In this document: in pieces, positions 32,625 to 44,577 of the stretch
Layout of the letters: the number at the start of each line of letters is the position of its first letter
Position numbering within the stretch: the stretch's first letter is position 1
NCBI GenBank assembly: GCA_963575645.1
Contig: OY754471.1
Coordinates: forward strand, 37,022,401 to 37,086,400
From: Xanthostigma xanthostigma
Taxonomy: Eukaryota; Arthropoda; Insecta; Raphidioptera; Raphidiidae
Length of the DNA stretch: 64,000 nt
Reading direction: 5' to 3'
Translations under genes and position numbers: made by a program
Notes under the pieces: generated by a model
What the model was told of the DNA's origin: nothing
What the model saw: the letters and a program-made list of their open reading frames with translations, nothing else
Databases searched by the model: none

Positions 32625-32790
32625 CTAACGGTCCGTCCCGGTTCACCCGGGTGCAAAAGAACATTAAAACATTAAAAGAACATTAGTACGTTTATCTTAG
32701 GTTACCGAGATGAATGTTGTGTCCAAACTTCATTGTGGTCGGATTTACCGTTCATAAGTTTTTGTCTGACGGACAAATTTTCAGGTTTAT
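32625..32790 (-). mobile_element. Helitron 3'-end fragment
   Basis: In reverse it reads GAACGGTAAATCCGACCAC, AACATTCATCTCGGTAACC and CACCCGGGTGAACCGGGACG, ending TTAG in place of CTAG. Same family as 12144 and 16368, 5' truncated and slightly decayed at the terminus. Confidence 0.75.
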
Positions 32791-32920
32791 ATATTATAAT
32801 ATGTATATAGATTACAGTAAAAATGTTCTCCCGGTTGATCTTGGATTCCCAGTATGGAGTTGGGCGGAGTATTACGAAACCAGAGTGAGTGGTAACTATG
32901 TAAAGTGAGTAGCGTATACA
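32791..32920. other. Short unassigned spacer
   Basis: No feature. Confidence 0.3.
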
Positions 32921-33576
32921 AGACTACTGAAAAGTATGAAACAAGGAAAAATTCTCATCTGAGAATAGCCGTGGTCGTATGCCATTTCATATATATGAAG
33001 CCCCTCTAGATGTATGGGCTATGTGCAGGGTGGCGGAGTTACAAATTTTTCGATGTTTGTGGTAAGCAGTAAGGGAAACTTCAAGCTCAAATTTTCCGTA
33101 TGTCAGTGAGAAATGTTTATTAAAAGTGAAAATAGTTATAATTTTATGAAGTTCTTTAATTACAAAGAAAACGTACGAAAACTAAGCAATCTGGAAATGC
33201 TTGTTGTGTTCCGGGCTGTTGTGCTGATAGCAATTTTATTTAAGTAAAATAAAGACCATTGGCGCCCTAATTTGACGTTCCGCTGTAAGTGTAAACAAAT
33301 CAACATCAGTTTTTCTAATTACATTTTTTTGACACATCATGGCCAAATAAAGTTTTTGACTTATCACCTTAGAAACATGTCACGATTTCCATAAAAAGTG
33401 AGTTCAATAATTCTTTATTACCATCTAGCGGCGCTAGTAGGCTTCGTGCACACAGCCTATAGAGCTTTATAATCGCTTACTACTGTTAAAATGTAATGTT
33501 TTGTTAGGGTAGGTGGCATATGACCACGGCTATTCGTAGATGAGAACATTTTTTTGTTCCATACTTTTCAGTAGTC
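32921..33576. mobile_element. TIR element B, about 656 bp
   Basis: Inverted arms 32921-32988 and 33514-33576 share GACTACTGAAAAGTATGAA, GAATAGCCGTGGTC and TATGCC over about 65 bp. The interior includes arm A copy 33330-33460. No transposase frame. Confidence 0.65.
33330..33460. mobile_element. Arm A, second inverted copy
   Basis: Inverse of 30454-30580, ending CGTGCACACAGCCTAT. It lies inside element B, so A and B are interleaved and not simply nested. Confidence 0.55.
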
Positions 33577-34226
33577 GAGTTTTACTTATTGAACTTATTT
33601 TTGACGTGATAACGTCTTATAAATTGATGAATCACCAATCTTATAAATTGATAAAACACCGGCTGCATGCACGAAAAAGTGTAACGTTCCTAACGTTCCG
33701 CCTGACCCTGTGCGTGCTTTTCTCGAAAACGGCCCTAACGATTTGGATGAAATTTACTGAAAAGGGATTTTGGGGGGCAAAAAATCGTTTAGCTAGGTCT
33801 CATCTCTTGAAAAAATCGTTTTCTTACAAATTTTATCATTATAAAAATCAATTTTTTGACGTATGAAAATACTTAAATATTGTAAGTAGGTTTTGGAATT
33901 TTATATAAACAGTGAAACAATTGTTTTATAAATATTATGACAGCTAATCTTTGAGACTTAAAATAAATACGAAAGAAAGAAAGTTAAAAAAACAATTATA
34001 TTATATGGTGAGTAATTTAAATAAATAAAATTAACCTAAATTTTAAGCGAAAGATGCAATATCATAGATTCGAATTATTATAATTATTATATAAATTTAG
34101 GTTATGTATTACGGAATACGTTATCACGTAAAACTATCGTCCGTAAACCGACTTTACAGACAACCAATTCTTTTTTTTGTTCCATACCTTTTAGTAGTCG
34201 AGTTTTAGTTATTGAACTTATTTTTT
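33551..34226. mobile_element. Y-family element flanked by 52-bp direct repeats
   Basis: Y runs 33603-34168, from GACGTGATAACGTCTTATAA to ACAGACAACCAAT. Just outside, TTTTTGTTCCATACTTTTCA...GAACTTATTTTT at 33551-33602 is repeated at 34174-34226 with about four differences. Such a long flanking duplication is odd for a transposition target; see findings. Confidence 0.6.
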
Positions 34227-34903
34227 TAGTGGGAAAGGGTTAAAAAAACGTATGCGCGGTCTTTGACTCCTATTATTTAGGCACCTAAGGACTTTAAAGA
34301 GCAAAGTGATACTTTGATTAAATAAACAATTAATGTCTGTCCGCTCTTGTTCATTAATTAACAGCGTGTAAGTGTTTTGTTGCAATAATGTGAAAGACGA
34401 CAATAAAGTTTTTTTTTGTACATCGATTACTACACGTCTGCGACGATCACGCGATAAACTTTGTCACAATGTTTAGCTCGACCGGGAATTTACAACAGTA
34501 GTAGCGTTGTGTCGTTGTTTTATACTCCTAGTCAAATAGTCAATCCTGTTGACTATTTAACGAACATTCGCAGTCCTTCGAGAATACAAAGATTTCAAAT
34601 GTTCTATTCATTTGTTTATTTTGAACAATCGCTTAAAATTTAAATGAAGGAAGATGTATATTTTATTAACGTTTTCCACAATACAAATTCATTCTCATTA
34701 GTGAATTACAGTTTCCAGACAATTACAGTGCGGTTCAGGAATTCACTTATATTTGTTATAGTTTTTAAAATACGTTTGCACTAAGGGTAGCTATTTCTTA
34801 GAAACTAGAAGAACGGGCTACATGCGGCCGGGTCGTGTTAAAGTTAGAAAGTTTTTGGTTGACAGTTGAACTCTTCAAGGTTACGCTAAATTAATTAAAA
34901 ATA
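34227..34903. other. Unassigned DNA
   Basis: No gene or repeat recognised. Confidence 0.4.
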
Positions 34904-35486
34904 GGTTCTACGGGGTATCTACGAACGACTGACCGTTGTAACCATATATTTAATACCCTCTATATTGCTAGCAAAGATCGGGAGAAAGACTAAAACACTA
35001 CGGTGCAGACATTTATACGTATGGCTTGCTTATTATACTCTGAGTCTTATGCGCATGTCCGTGAATGGATGCGCGTCAGTTGCAGCGTCAGTTTGCAAAC
35101 GGAACTAAGCTGTGAAAGGGAGGTGGCTTCATATATTTAATACCCTCTATATTGCTGGCAAAGATCGGGAGAAAGACTTAAACACTACGGTGCAGACATT
35201 TATACGTCTGTCTTACTTATTATACTCTGAGTCGCATGCGCATGTCCGTGAATGGATGTGCGTCAGTTGCACATGGAACTAAACTATGAAAAGGGGGTGG
35301 GTTGCTCTATTCCATTTACTAATTGCCCGACTACAGACGCGACACTTGCGCACAACAGGTCAAGTAAAAATAAAGAGATTTGCTGTCTCACTTCATGGGC
35401 CACGCTTCTACTTACGGCCACTAGCAATATAGAAGTTATATAATATATGATGGTTCTACGGAATATCTACGAGCGACTGACCGTTG
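34904..35486. repeat. 187-bp tandem duplication between direct repeats
   Basis: A unit starting ATATATTTAATACCCTCTAT lies at 34944 and again at 35131, with AAGATCGGGAGAAAGACT, ACACTACGGTGCAGACATTT and GTCCGTGAATGGATG in both. GGTTCTACGGGGTATCTACG...GACTGACCGTTG at 34906 recurs at about 35451. The outer pair could be ends of a small element, but they are direct and without TG/CA termini. Confidence 0.7.
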
Positions 35487-35782
35487 CAATGTGTTTTAAT
35501 ATGATTGGTTGAGAGAAAATGACAGTTGAAAAGTATGGGAATGTTATTGGTCATAGTGGGTGTGTACGGGCGAGTTTTGTTTGAGTATGGATGGTTTTAT
35601 AAAATATAGTTAGATAGTTGGAAGTGTAAGTTGTAGGTTAGAGGTTGAATGTTGAGCGTTGAAAGTTGCAGTTCGGATTTGTAAGTAAAGTTTGTGCAAA
35701 GTCGATATTGTTTATTTCAATTTTACTTCCATCCTGACAAGAGAAATAAATTAGGGAGATATAACAATTATTAGGTGTGTGA
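35487..35782. other. Unassigned DNA
   Basis: Contains runs of GTTGAAAGTTG/GAGGTTGAATG-like words; no gene. Confidence 0.35.
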
Positions 35783-36046
35783 TGGCGCCTCTACACTAGT
35801 GGCCATCATCGCCACTTACAGGCACTCACGATTGTGTAGAGGGCATATTCGTCGGTGCGTGGACATAATCGCCTGTAATCGGTTGATTGTCGGTACATCA
35901 AAGGAATGCGTGGCCAGCATTGTGCGCCCGTACACAAAATCGGACCGGCACGATTGTGTGGAGGGCTAGGCAACCATCGCGGCGATGATGGGCACTTATT
36001 TGAGTGGCGGTGCTGGCCAGTGCTGGCCACTTGTGTAGAGGCACCT
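35783..36046. mobile_element. GC-richer MITE, 264 bp
   Basis: Ends ATGGCGCCTCTACACTAGTG and the inverse of AGGTGCCTCTACACAAGTGG. CGATTGTGTAGAGGGC and CGATTGTGTGGAGGGC repeat inside, with several GCTGGCCA words. The target duplication is not clean. GC content is well above the neighbourhood. Confidence 0.65.
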
Positions 36047-36499
36047 TTAGATATAGATTAAATTATCAGAAGTGGATATTAATTTTATTATACATAACTT
36101 ACTTCACACTGTAATATAAACGTCGCAGTTTTTATGCAAGGACATCTGAAAACAGGTAGGAGAGAGTTCTGCATCGTCACCCAAAAGATTTTTTTAAGTT
36201 ATCACAAAATTATCAGTAGCTATCCATAAAAATAGAAGTTATTAATCTTGAAACAAATTTATTCGTTAGAATAAAATTTACTTTCAATTAACCAAGCAAA
36301 ATATCAGGTAGAAAAGTTAATTAAAGAATAAATATACACTGCACTATACTCCTTGCTCTTTTTGTTGAATATTTTGACGTTCACCAATAAAATCCAACCA
36401 ATGACATTAGTGTAAAAGTCAAAGTTTCACAAAATAATAATGTTTTATCCAAACCCAATTGTACACAAATCTTCCACTAGCTTTAATGTTTTACAATTC
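36047..36499. other. Unassigned AT-rich DNA
   Basis: Nothing recognised. Confidence 0.4.
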
Positions 36500-36770
36500 A
36501 CAAAAAGTTAATAAACAACACAAATAAAATCACAAGAGCAACTGTAGATATAATACTCCACGTTTACAGATTAGGTGATCTCTGTCATTATTTAATCAGG
36601 CAAATAAATATTTATATCCCCGAAGTAAGACAGAATAGATTTATACCTGCAGTAAACATAATTATGTTTGGTGAATTAAATCATCGCTATTTACTTGGAG
36701 GAATGGCTACCTGAGGAATAAATGAACCGAATAAATAACTACTTACGTTCGCTGAATTAGACAAATAATC
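36500..36770. repeat. Z-family repeat copy 1
   Basis: Direct copy of 43575-43850: CACAAGAGCAACTGTAGATA, TAATACTCCACGTTTA, AATAAATATTTATATCC and ACTTACGTTCG occur in the same order. Function unknown. Confidence 0.7.
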
Positions 36771-38274
36771 CATCGATATTATTTAAATTAGATGGAGTTC
36801 ATTTCAGTGCTTTAAAGTAGTTCATAGACTCATCGTGCATTAAATAAAAAGAGATGGTTTGTAGGCTGTCTTTATCAGCAACCTTTGTAATCAGCTCTGT
36901 TAAAAGTCAATCTTAAAAGGGACAATGTAGCGTCACCATCACGTTATTCTGAATCGAGCAAGGAGTAACTTAACGGCGAACTGTACAAAGACAGTGACAA
37001 AGTGACGCCTTTAACATGTTGATATGCAAGAACTCATTCTTTTCAAAAGGAATTTAATTTTATTGTGCGACTTTTTAGATGCTATTTAAAAGAAAGTTTA
37101 ATTTACTTTGTTTTCTTGTACGTTGTCGTTTCCTGCATAAAAACATGGAAGAAGTAAGGACTCACTGTGCACAATTTCTTTTAGTCTTTTTTATATTTTT
37201 TTTTCATTTCAAGTTTCATTTAAATTTGAATAATACAGTTTAACTTAGTATTTTAATATATATTAATCATTTCAATAGCTCCTAATCATTTCAGCTAACG
37301 GAATGTGCTCTGTTAACGCTTTGCGCACCAGCGCTAAATTTCGCTTAAACAAATAGTTATATCTAGGTTAATTTTGCAAGAAATTGATCTAAATTGTAAC
37401 CTAATGAATATGGGAGCGTTCTATGGAATGCAACCGTTTTTTAATTAATCCGAGTTCACAACAACTCCTAAAAAACTTAAAATCGCGCACAGCAGAATAT
37501 GTTGATTGGTATGTACGTACGTCAGAACTGTACAAACCGCAATTGTTGACGAATCGTCTTGGTTTATATTTTATTGACCTTGTTTAGTTTCAAACTGCAA
37601 GCCTATTTGAATTTTACCAAGTAGTCAAAAGTAGTCTTTTATAATGTAGCTAATTCAGCTCAAAAATCGCGTGTGCAATTTTCCTTTTGTTTTAGCGAAA
37701 TAAAATATAGCCTATTCTACTAAAGAAGTAGGTTTTTCAGTGAAACGATTTTTGAAATCGGTTAAACAGTTCTTAAGATTATCCACGTCAAAGAAAGAAA
37801 TAGTAGTGTAGATTCACACTAGCACATAAAAAATTTTAACATGCAAAAAAACAATAAATGTGAAAATTTGTGTTTTAGAACTTGTCTTGAATTGATCAAT
37901 TTTTTTATTAAATTAGTTGCTTCTCATGCATGAGTACACACTAGTTCAGTAAAGTAAAACAAAATTGGTCGCGCTATACTAATTCCTTAGTAAATCACTG
38001 TCTGTCAGTTGTTTTTTAAAGCCTACTTACTATTAGAAGTGACGTTTGTTCAAAAGTGAATAGTCGAAAATTTTGAAAATGAAGTGAAAAATAGTTTCAT
38101 TGGAGGTACGTGCAAAGAAAGCCATAATATAATATACTTCGTGCGTAATGGTTTTTTGACTATTAAAACTCGCAGGCGTTCAGTTTAAATCCATTACGAT
38201 ACTAGGTATATACAACTTACTATTTTGTATTGGAAGTTTGTATACTTAAAGCGTTTTTGACAATAATATAAAAA
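36771..38274. other. Unassigned AT-rich DNA
   Basis: No gene. A short GAAACGATTTTTGAAATCGG phrase at about 37740 is common in mobile-element tails, but no boundary was found. Confidence 0.4.
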
Positions 38275-38500
38275 AAATAAAATATAGTTTAAAAAAAACT
38301 AAAAAACACGCTTTATATCGGACTAAAAAGTAAAAAATAATTGTTTTAAAATAAGCTTAAAAAGCGTGGGGCGCTTTGTTCCACATTTTCGTACATCGAG
38401 CGCCCAACGCTTTTTAAGCTTATTTTAAAACAATTATTTTTTACTTTTTAGTCCGATATAAAGCGTGTTTTTTAGTTTTTTTTAAACTATATTTTATTTT
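38275..38500. repeat. Near-perfect palindrome, arms about 95 bp
   Basis: Arms at 38276-38370 and 38407-38500 differ by about one base and enclose a loop of about 36 bp (GCGCTTTGTTCCACATTTTC...). GCTTTATATCGGACTAAAAA is near the middle of each arm. Could be a very young foldback element or MITE. Confidence 0.9.
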
Positions 38501-38513
38501 TCACTTTTTAGTT

Positions 38514-39070
38514 TGAGGATCTATAAAAGAATTTATTAATCCTGGGGGTCCTAATAAGGATAATGGGAAACTGTTATCAAATTATTGCATTGTCATCGGT
38601 CCTTGATACGTATGCAAAGTTTCAAATTAATCAGACTTCGGGAAATTGGTGAAAATTATGCTCAAAGATTCCGTTACGGACATACATACATAGTTACAAC
38701 CCAAACTAATATAAAGCGTTTAATAATAAGGATAATGGGAAACTGTTATCAAATTATTGCATTGTCATCGGTCCTTGATACGTATGCAAAGTTTCAAATT
38801 AATCAGACTTCGGGAAATTGGTGAAAATAAAGCGTTTACTACAGAGGATCTATAAAAGAATTTATTAATCCTGGGGGTCCTAATAAGGATAATGGGAAAC
38901 TGTTATCAAATTATTGCATTGTCATCGGTCCTTGATACGTATGCAAAGTTTCAAATTAATCAGACTTCGGGAAATTGGTGAAAATTATGCTCAAAGATTC
39001 CGTTACGGACATACATACATAGTTAGTTACATACATACATAGTTACAACCCAAACTAATATAAAGCGTTT
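38514..39070. repeat. Tandem repeats of about 100-215 bp next to the palindrome
   Basis: Three copies of AAGGATAATGGGAAACTGTT...TCAGACTTCGGGAAATTGG start at about 38556, 38728 and 38886; the middle one is shorter. Each copy ends near TAAAGCGTTT, a word also found just left of the palindrome at about 38247. Copies are almost identical, so the expansion is recent. Confidence 0.9.
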
Positions 39071-39854
39071 AAAAATAGCGAGTTAATAGATATTTAATGT
39101 CTCTCAGTTTTTAGTTTGAGAACTGCAGTAATGTGAGGACGCAGTAACATTTGTTTCTTGTTTTGTTTTAACGACAGGCGACAATTGTTTAATTGGAAAC
39201 AATCAAAACTCCCGCCACATACTGCTGTCAACGACCCTTTAATTTTTTAAAAATTAGGAAACATTTTTCCGCTTGTTTCGATATTATGTACTTTATGCCT
39301 ACACTTGTTAACACGAACAAATCAAATTAATGTAGTATACAAGTTCTATAATTAAACGGACAAATTTTAAAATTGATATGTTCACAAATTGGAGTTTTGC
39401 ATGATGTGGCTTTCAAGAATTATTTTAGTTAAAATAAAAACCAAAGACTTAATAGTATATAAATGGACCTAGCATTCCCTATATTACCTACTTAATACAA
39501 TGTAGTAATGACAACATTCAATATGAGAGAAGCGCTTGTCTTTTTCTAAATACCAATACTTAGGCGATAGCATATTATAGGTGTTGTCTTTACCCATCGT
39601 TGCGCTAGCGCAACATTTCAAATGTGATTTTTTTTTGTTTTAATAATAAGGAATTAATTCTATGAAATGTAAGCCAGTCTCGAGAAGAAGAACTATAAGA
39701 GATGGATTCAAATTTTTTTAAATGTTTTTTTAAATACAAATACATATATTGGTTTTATTTTTCAAAAACTGCTAGTTGAGTCATCTCAAGGTCGACAGAT
39801 TCTTCAATCATAAAAAATATTATTGAAATAAAGCTATACTTTTTACACTGTATA
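39071..39854. other. Unassigned AT-rich DNA
   Basis: No feature recognised. Confidence 0.4.
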
Positions 39855-40015
39855 AGGCCTAGCACACATGAAGAGCGTTCAATTTCTATACAATTGTATA
39901 TAACTGTTTACATGATAACGCGCGTATCATATAAACAGTTCTATACAATTGTATAGAAACTGTAAACGCGCGTTGGGCCAACGCGCGTTGAACGCTTCTC
40001 ATATAAACTAGGCCT
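39855..40015. mobile_element. Small TIR element with AGGCCTAG ends
   Basis: Ends AGGCCTAGCACACATGAAGA and the inverse of TTCTCATATAAACTAGGCCT. Inside, CTATACAATTGTATA occurs twice and GCGCGTTGGGCCAACGCGCG forms a palindrome. It shares ends and the ACGCGCGTTGAACGC block with the 77-bp palindrome at 50138. Confidence 0.7.
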
Positions 40016-40219
40016 AAAGCTTAAGCAATATCTTATTTATGGTATAAACCCTTTTGTTGGACAAAACTAGTTACACGTGTTGTTTGTCTTAGACTTGAAT
40101 GGGGTTTATAAATCTTATATTGTTGATAAAATATATTTTAGGTTTGTTTAATCAAAATTAACATATAAAAACTTTGTCAAAAATATATTCTACACTTAAG
40201 GTAAAATGTCGTATTTACT

Positions 40220-41095
40220 TAATTAAATTAAATATTTATTAATGTGAAAAAAGAAAAAAAATGACATATATTTTGGCTGCCCCATCCAATATTTAATTAA
40301 TTAAATTATGTAATTGATAAATCATACATTAATAGAAATGACACAATCAAGTCAGTGGTTATTGATGTTATCAATGATATAGATAAAATAAATTAAAATT
40401 TGAAATAAACAGAGTTACTGTACATCCGATATTGCATTACTTTTCTTTTTTCTGAGCCGACATTTGCTAACGTCGCGTCTATCAATAGCAGCCAAATTAC
40501 CATGGAGACCACATAAGTATTATTTTATTTGAATATTTTTTTGGAACGGACGTTTTTTGTCGATTTTGCTGTGATTGAATATGTCTGTTTTTGATGAATT
40601 TAAAATTACTTACGATTTTTAAGAAAATTTGAAGATAATGTATGTAAGAAAACGCGAAATAATTATATTATTATAATTATTTAGCAAATGTCGGCTCAGA
40701 AAAAAGAAAAGTAATGCAATATCGGATGTACAGTAACTCTGTTTATTTCAAATTTTAATTTATTTTATCTATATCATTGATAACATCAATAACCACTGAC
40801 TTGATTGTGTCATTTCTATAAATCTATGATTTATCAATTACATAATTTAATTAAATAAATATTGGATGGGGCAGCCAAAATATATGTCATTTTTTTCTTT
40901 TTTCACATTAATAAATATTTAATTAATTATATATTATAAATACCAGCCGTACTAACGTCAAAAATAAAAACATAATTTAATGATCAGTTGCAGTGTGACA
41001 ACATTGAAATCGATTAATGTTTTCACCGAGTTCGTTTAAAATGTGATAAGTCGCGGGCTGCAAAAAATGTGGCCAAAGCTACATATATAATCCCT
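40220..41095. mobile_element. V-family element containing a large foldback (40220-40928)
   Basis: Arms of about 250 bp (40220-40479 and 40681-40928) are nearly identical inverted copies carrying ATGACATATATTTTGGCTGC, AATGACACAATCAAGTCAGT and GTACATCCGATATTGCATTA. To the right, 40975-41095 (CTGATCATT...CGCGGGCTGC, inverted) matches the start of the 21840 copy. The arms show few differences, suggesting recent formation. Confidence 0.85.
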
Positions 41096-41254
41096 TTTAT
41101 TTATTTATCTGAGATAACAAATATATAGCAGTATTTACTTATGGATTTCAAATTAAATAATCAATATTTTGTGTCTTTTTTCAATCACATTAGTACACGG
41201 TATTTCAGACATTTGACTCTCCAGGTCAGTGTCTAAATTATTTTTGAAGATAAC

Positions 41255-41600
41255 CGCATCGAATTCGTAAATGAGGGAGAGGCTATAATGGATTTATGAT
41301 CATAAATTCACTTTCTTGGGAGTGGCTTGGGGAGGGAGCAATTGGTCAAAAATTTCTGCCGCTGGTATTTCCTGGTCATCTGGCTTTAACAGAACCTAAA
41401 AACGAAGCAGCAGAATTTTTTTTTTAATTATAACCCTTTTTTACCACCTTTGGAATTTTTTATTCCCTCTATCTTAAAATGGGTTCAGATTCCACCTACA
41501 TCATATAAGAAAAAATGCTCTAAACTACCTAAATAGCATATGTTGGGACGACATGGTTTTTTTGCCCGTAGCTCCCTAATTATATATACCATCCGCATTT
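41255..41600 (-). repeat. W-family repeat copy without the Helitron
   Basis: Inverse of 12045-13200 minus the Helitron: CCCATTTTAAGATA, GAATCTGAACCC, CATATGTTGGGACGAC and GTAGCTCCCTAA correspond. The interruption point at 12143/12762 maps to continuous sequence near 41510. Confidence 0.6.
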
Positions 41601-42639
41601 GCGCATTATTAAAACGAGTACTAGAAAATTAATTAGATTTAATTTTAAATCTTGTATAATTCTCGAAAACAATAATTATGTATATCTCTGTGTAACAGTC
41701 ACATGCTACGACGATACGCACAAAAACATTTCCGGTAAACGGCAGTGATTCATCAATAAGTCTTAGAACTCTGACATTGCAGTGGCGCATCGGACAATTG
41801 CCCTGTCACTGAGTTGTGTTTTGTTTTGGTTCATGGACACACTTGTACATAACTGTGAGCCTGAACTAAATCATGATGACTCAGTGGTCACCAATCATGG
41901 CATTACAATATTAGACAATATCAGCCTAGAGAATGTAAAAATTAATCCAATCAACAATTAATTAACGTTCAAACTTTACGATGATTAAAAAAACTGTTTA
42001 TAAGATCGGCACCAATGTAGGAAGATGGGTCAAAAATTCAAAATGATTAAGTTTGTTATTTCAAAGAGATGTTCTCTTCAGTGATACACATCATATCTCA
42101 AATTTTAAACATTATGGACAGTCTCATTGTCGAAGAAATATAATTCAAAATATATTTTTAATACATACAATCAAATGGCAGTCAATGACATATAGAAATA
42201 AAACAACAAAAACTCATAAATATGTCATGATAGCCGATAGGATTAATTTAAAAAATAACTATATGCTATAATATATACATGTTCAAAGTTAATAAAATAA
42301 AAACTAAAACTTTTCCCTATACTAATAATGAGAAACTAATTAAATAAAACACATACATCCCGTTTTAGTGAGTTTTACGTAAATTCTCAATAAGTAAATG
42401 GTAACCGTGCTTGCGCTTCTCCACTTGTGTTCTCTTGAGTCTGTAGGTGGGCGTGTTTCTTGCACTAACCAATAATACACCAAGTGAAAGCAAGAGCAAT
42501 TTGTGTGTAAGTGAGAAAGAAAATGAAATGTTGCCAATACCTTTGTCCGAGTTGACATAAGTATCATCTCTGAATAAATCTAACGAATATATATTATTGT
42601 AGACACTGTATTTATTAAATTGGGAGGTTTCTGTATAAG
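41601..42639. other. Unassigned AT-rich DNA
   Basis: No supported gene. The plus-strand frame at 42053-42271 has no domain and no splice signals that I trust. Confidence 0.4.
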
Positions 42640-42870
42640 AACAGAATTTTCCCCGCACAGAGAAACCGTAATTCCTGTACCGGCCATCTTGTTGAATTTT
42701 TCTATGGTTTCCCTCAATAATTCCAGATAAATATCGAGATGGCTCCTTATTCAAGGCCATGGCCAATTACCTCCTATGCTCAAAATTTGCCTACCTTATC
42801 TTAATGTCCTAAAATTCCTTCATTCGCCTATTGCTATTAATTAGTTGAATTAGAAAAAAATATAGAAAAT
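42640..42870 (+). mobile_element. SINE body copy lacking the tRNA head
   Basis: CCTGTACCGGCCATCTTGTT, AGATAAATATCGAGATGG, CAAGGCCATGG, CTCAAAATTTGCCTACC and ATTCCTTCATTCGCC match, inverted, the body of the SINE at 57100-57397. It extends to AAAATAACGGGAAGTGTGAT, as there. 5' truncated. Confidence 0.65.
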
Positions 42871-43574
42871 AACGGGAAGTGTGATTGAAGGAAAATAGTA
42901 ATGGTGCAAATGGCGTCTGTTATGACTTATGACATAAAGTCGAGAAACGGACGTTAAACGCATTATTATTATTTATTATATTAAGAACAGTAACTCAATT
43001 TTTATTTAATTCTGGCTCGTTCTAATTAAGTTTGACAAGCACTGTTTGGCTATTCACAGTAAGTTAGCGATTTTCATGGCCAATGCTATCATCCGTTTAA
43101 ACCATTTTAAGTAATTGCGCCTCTCATTATTGTACATACCAAAAATTACACTTGAATCATTTTAAGTGAGTTTTATTAAGACGGTGTCTCTGATACAATT
43201 TAAACTTGTAACTAGTTAAAACGTTAAAAAAAATAACAAGGAAACAGACGTTTTTTATATATGTGTAATAAAGGAAGATTAAAAATACACCAGCCACATG
43301 TAGTCACCATGCTGACTTATGAATTATATTAATCAATGTTACTTCAATAAGGAGGTGTTAATGATCTTAAACTCGATTTAAAATAACGTAAGTTGCTGAA
43401 AGTATACAAGGTGCAATTGAATCGTTTAAAACTGATCAAGTGCGAATCGGACCCACTCACTGAGGACAAAAACCTAAAAAGTTGTAAAAAAGGCAAAAAC
43501 CATGCTTGCATTGTCCGTGATTGAATCAGAAACTTTGTACTGTCAACGTAGGCGCTCTTATCCCCTCAGACAAA
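42871..43574. other. Unassigned DNA
   Basis: No feature recognised. Confidence 0.4.
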
Positions 43575-43850
43575 AGGCTAATAAACAACACATAAATAAA
43601 TTCACAAGAGCAACTGTAGATATAATACTCCACGTTTATAGGTTAGGTATCATGATCTATGTGGCATTATTTTTTTATCAGGCTAATAAATATTTATATC
43701 CTCAAAGTAATACAGAATATATTTATACTCGCAGTAAAGACAATTATGTTTTGGTGAATTGAATTATTGCTATTTGTTTGGAGGAATAGCTGAAGAACAA
43801 ATGAACCAAATAAATATCTACTTACGTTCGGTAAATATGGCCATTAAGGG
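43575..43850. repeat. Z-family repeat copy 2
   Basis: Direct repeat of 36500-36770, about 85 percent similar by eye. Confidence 0.7.
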
Positions 43851-44577
43851 GAAAAAATATAAGGCAAATTTTGATTGAAGATATTCGGTTATATGAAACG
43901 CCCTGTATACATATAAAGACAAACTTTTTGAGACTTTATCGAAGTTAAAGTTTAATGTATATCAACAGAAAGTTGAAGATAATAAACACTGTTTACAAAG
44001 TTGTTTGCTAGTACCTTAAACTGGTAAATACAAAGTACCTACTTTCCAATTTAGGTAAGGAATTTAATTAGTGCTGTAAGGTTCAGCTATATGTACCCTT
44101 TGGCTGATTTATTCTCTAATGCCGAAAAACTTTTTAATGACAAGCAATGTTTGAAAAACATTGTAATTATGTATGCTTATTGATATTTATGTCACTCAGA
44201 TATAAAATAAGCTTCAACAAAATATTTTCTAAAGTGGGGTGCATGAGTTTCATTTTGCCTTTGCTGCGTTTTTAAGTTTCCAAATAAATCATCAAAACTT
44301 AACCAACAAGCACAACACTTTGAATATAATTTATTATATAAATAGAATCGCACGTTTTTATTTATTAGCTAGTATATTCTCGGCTTTACCCTCAATTCGT
44401 TTTTAATGAGATTTTGCTGCTTCCTGATTTGTAGCTTACATTTTAAGTTAGACTTCAAATTAAAGATTAATAATTATTGTTTTATAGAAATTAAGGCAAT
44501 AGTCCTCTACTTATGAGCAAACATAGGTACTGACATTTTTCTCAAAAATCCAGTTTTTCGGTATAATTAAACACATT
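43851..44577. other. Unassigned AT-rich DNA
   Basis: No gene or element found. Confidence 0.4.

Noticed and set aside
42365-42766. 133-codon minus-strand frame
   Set aside because: Its N-terminal part translates the SINE body, which also occurs at 44946 and 57255; not a gene.
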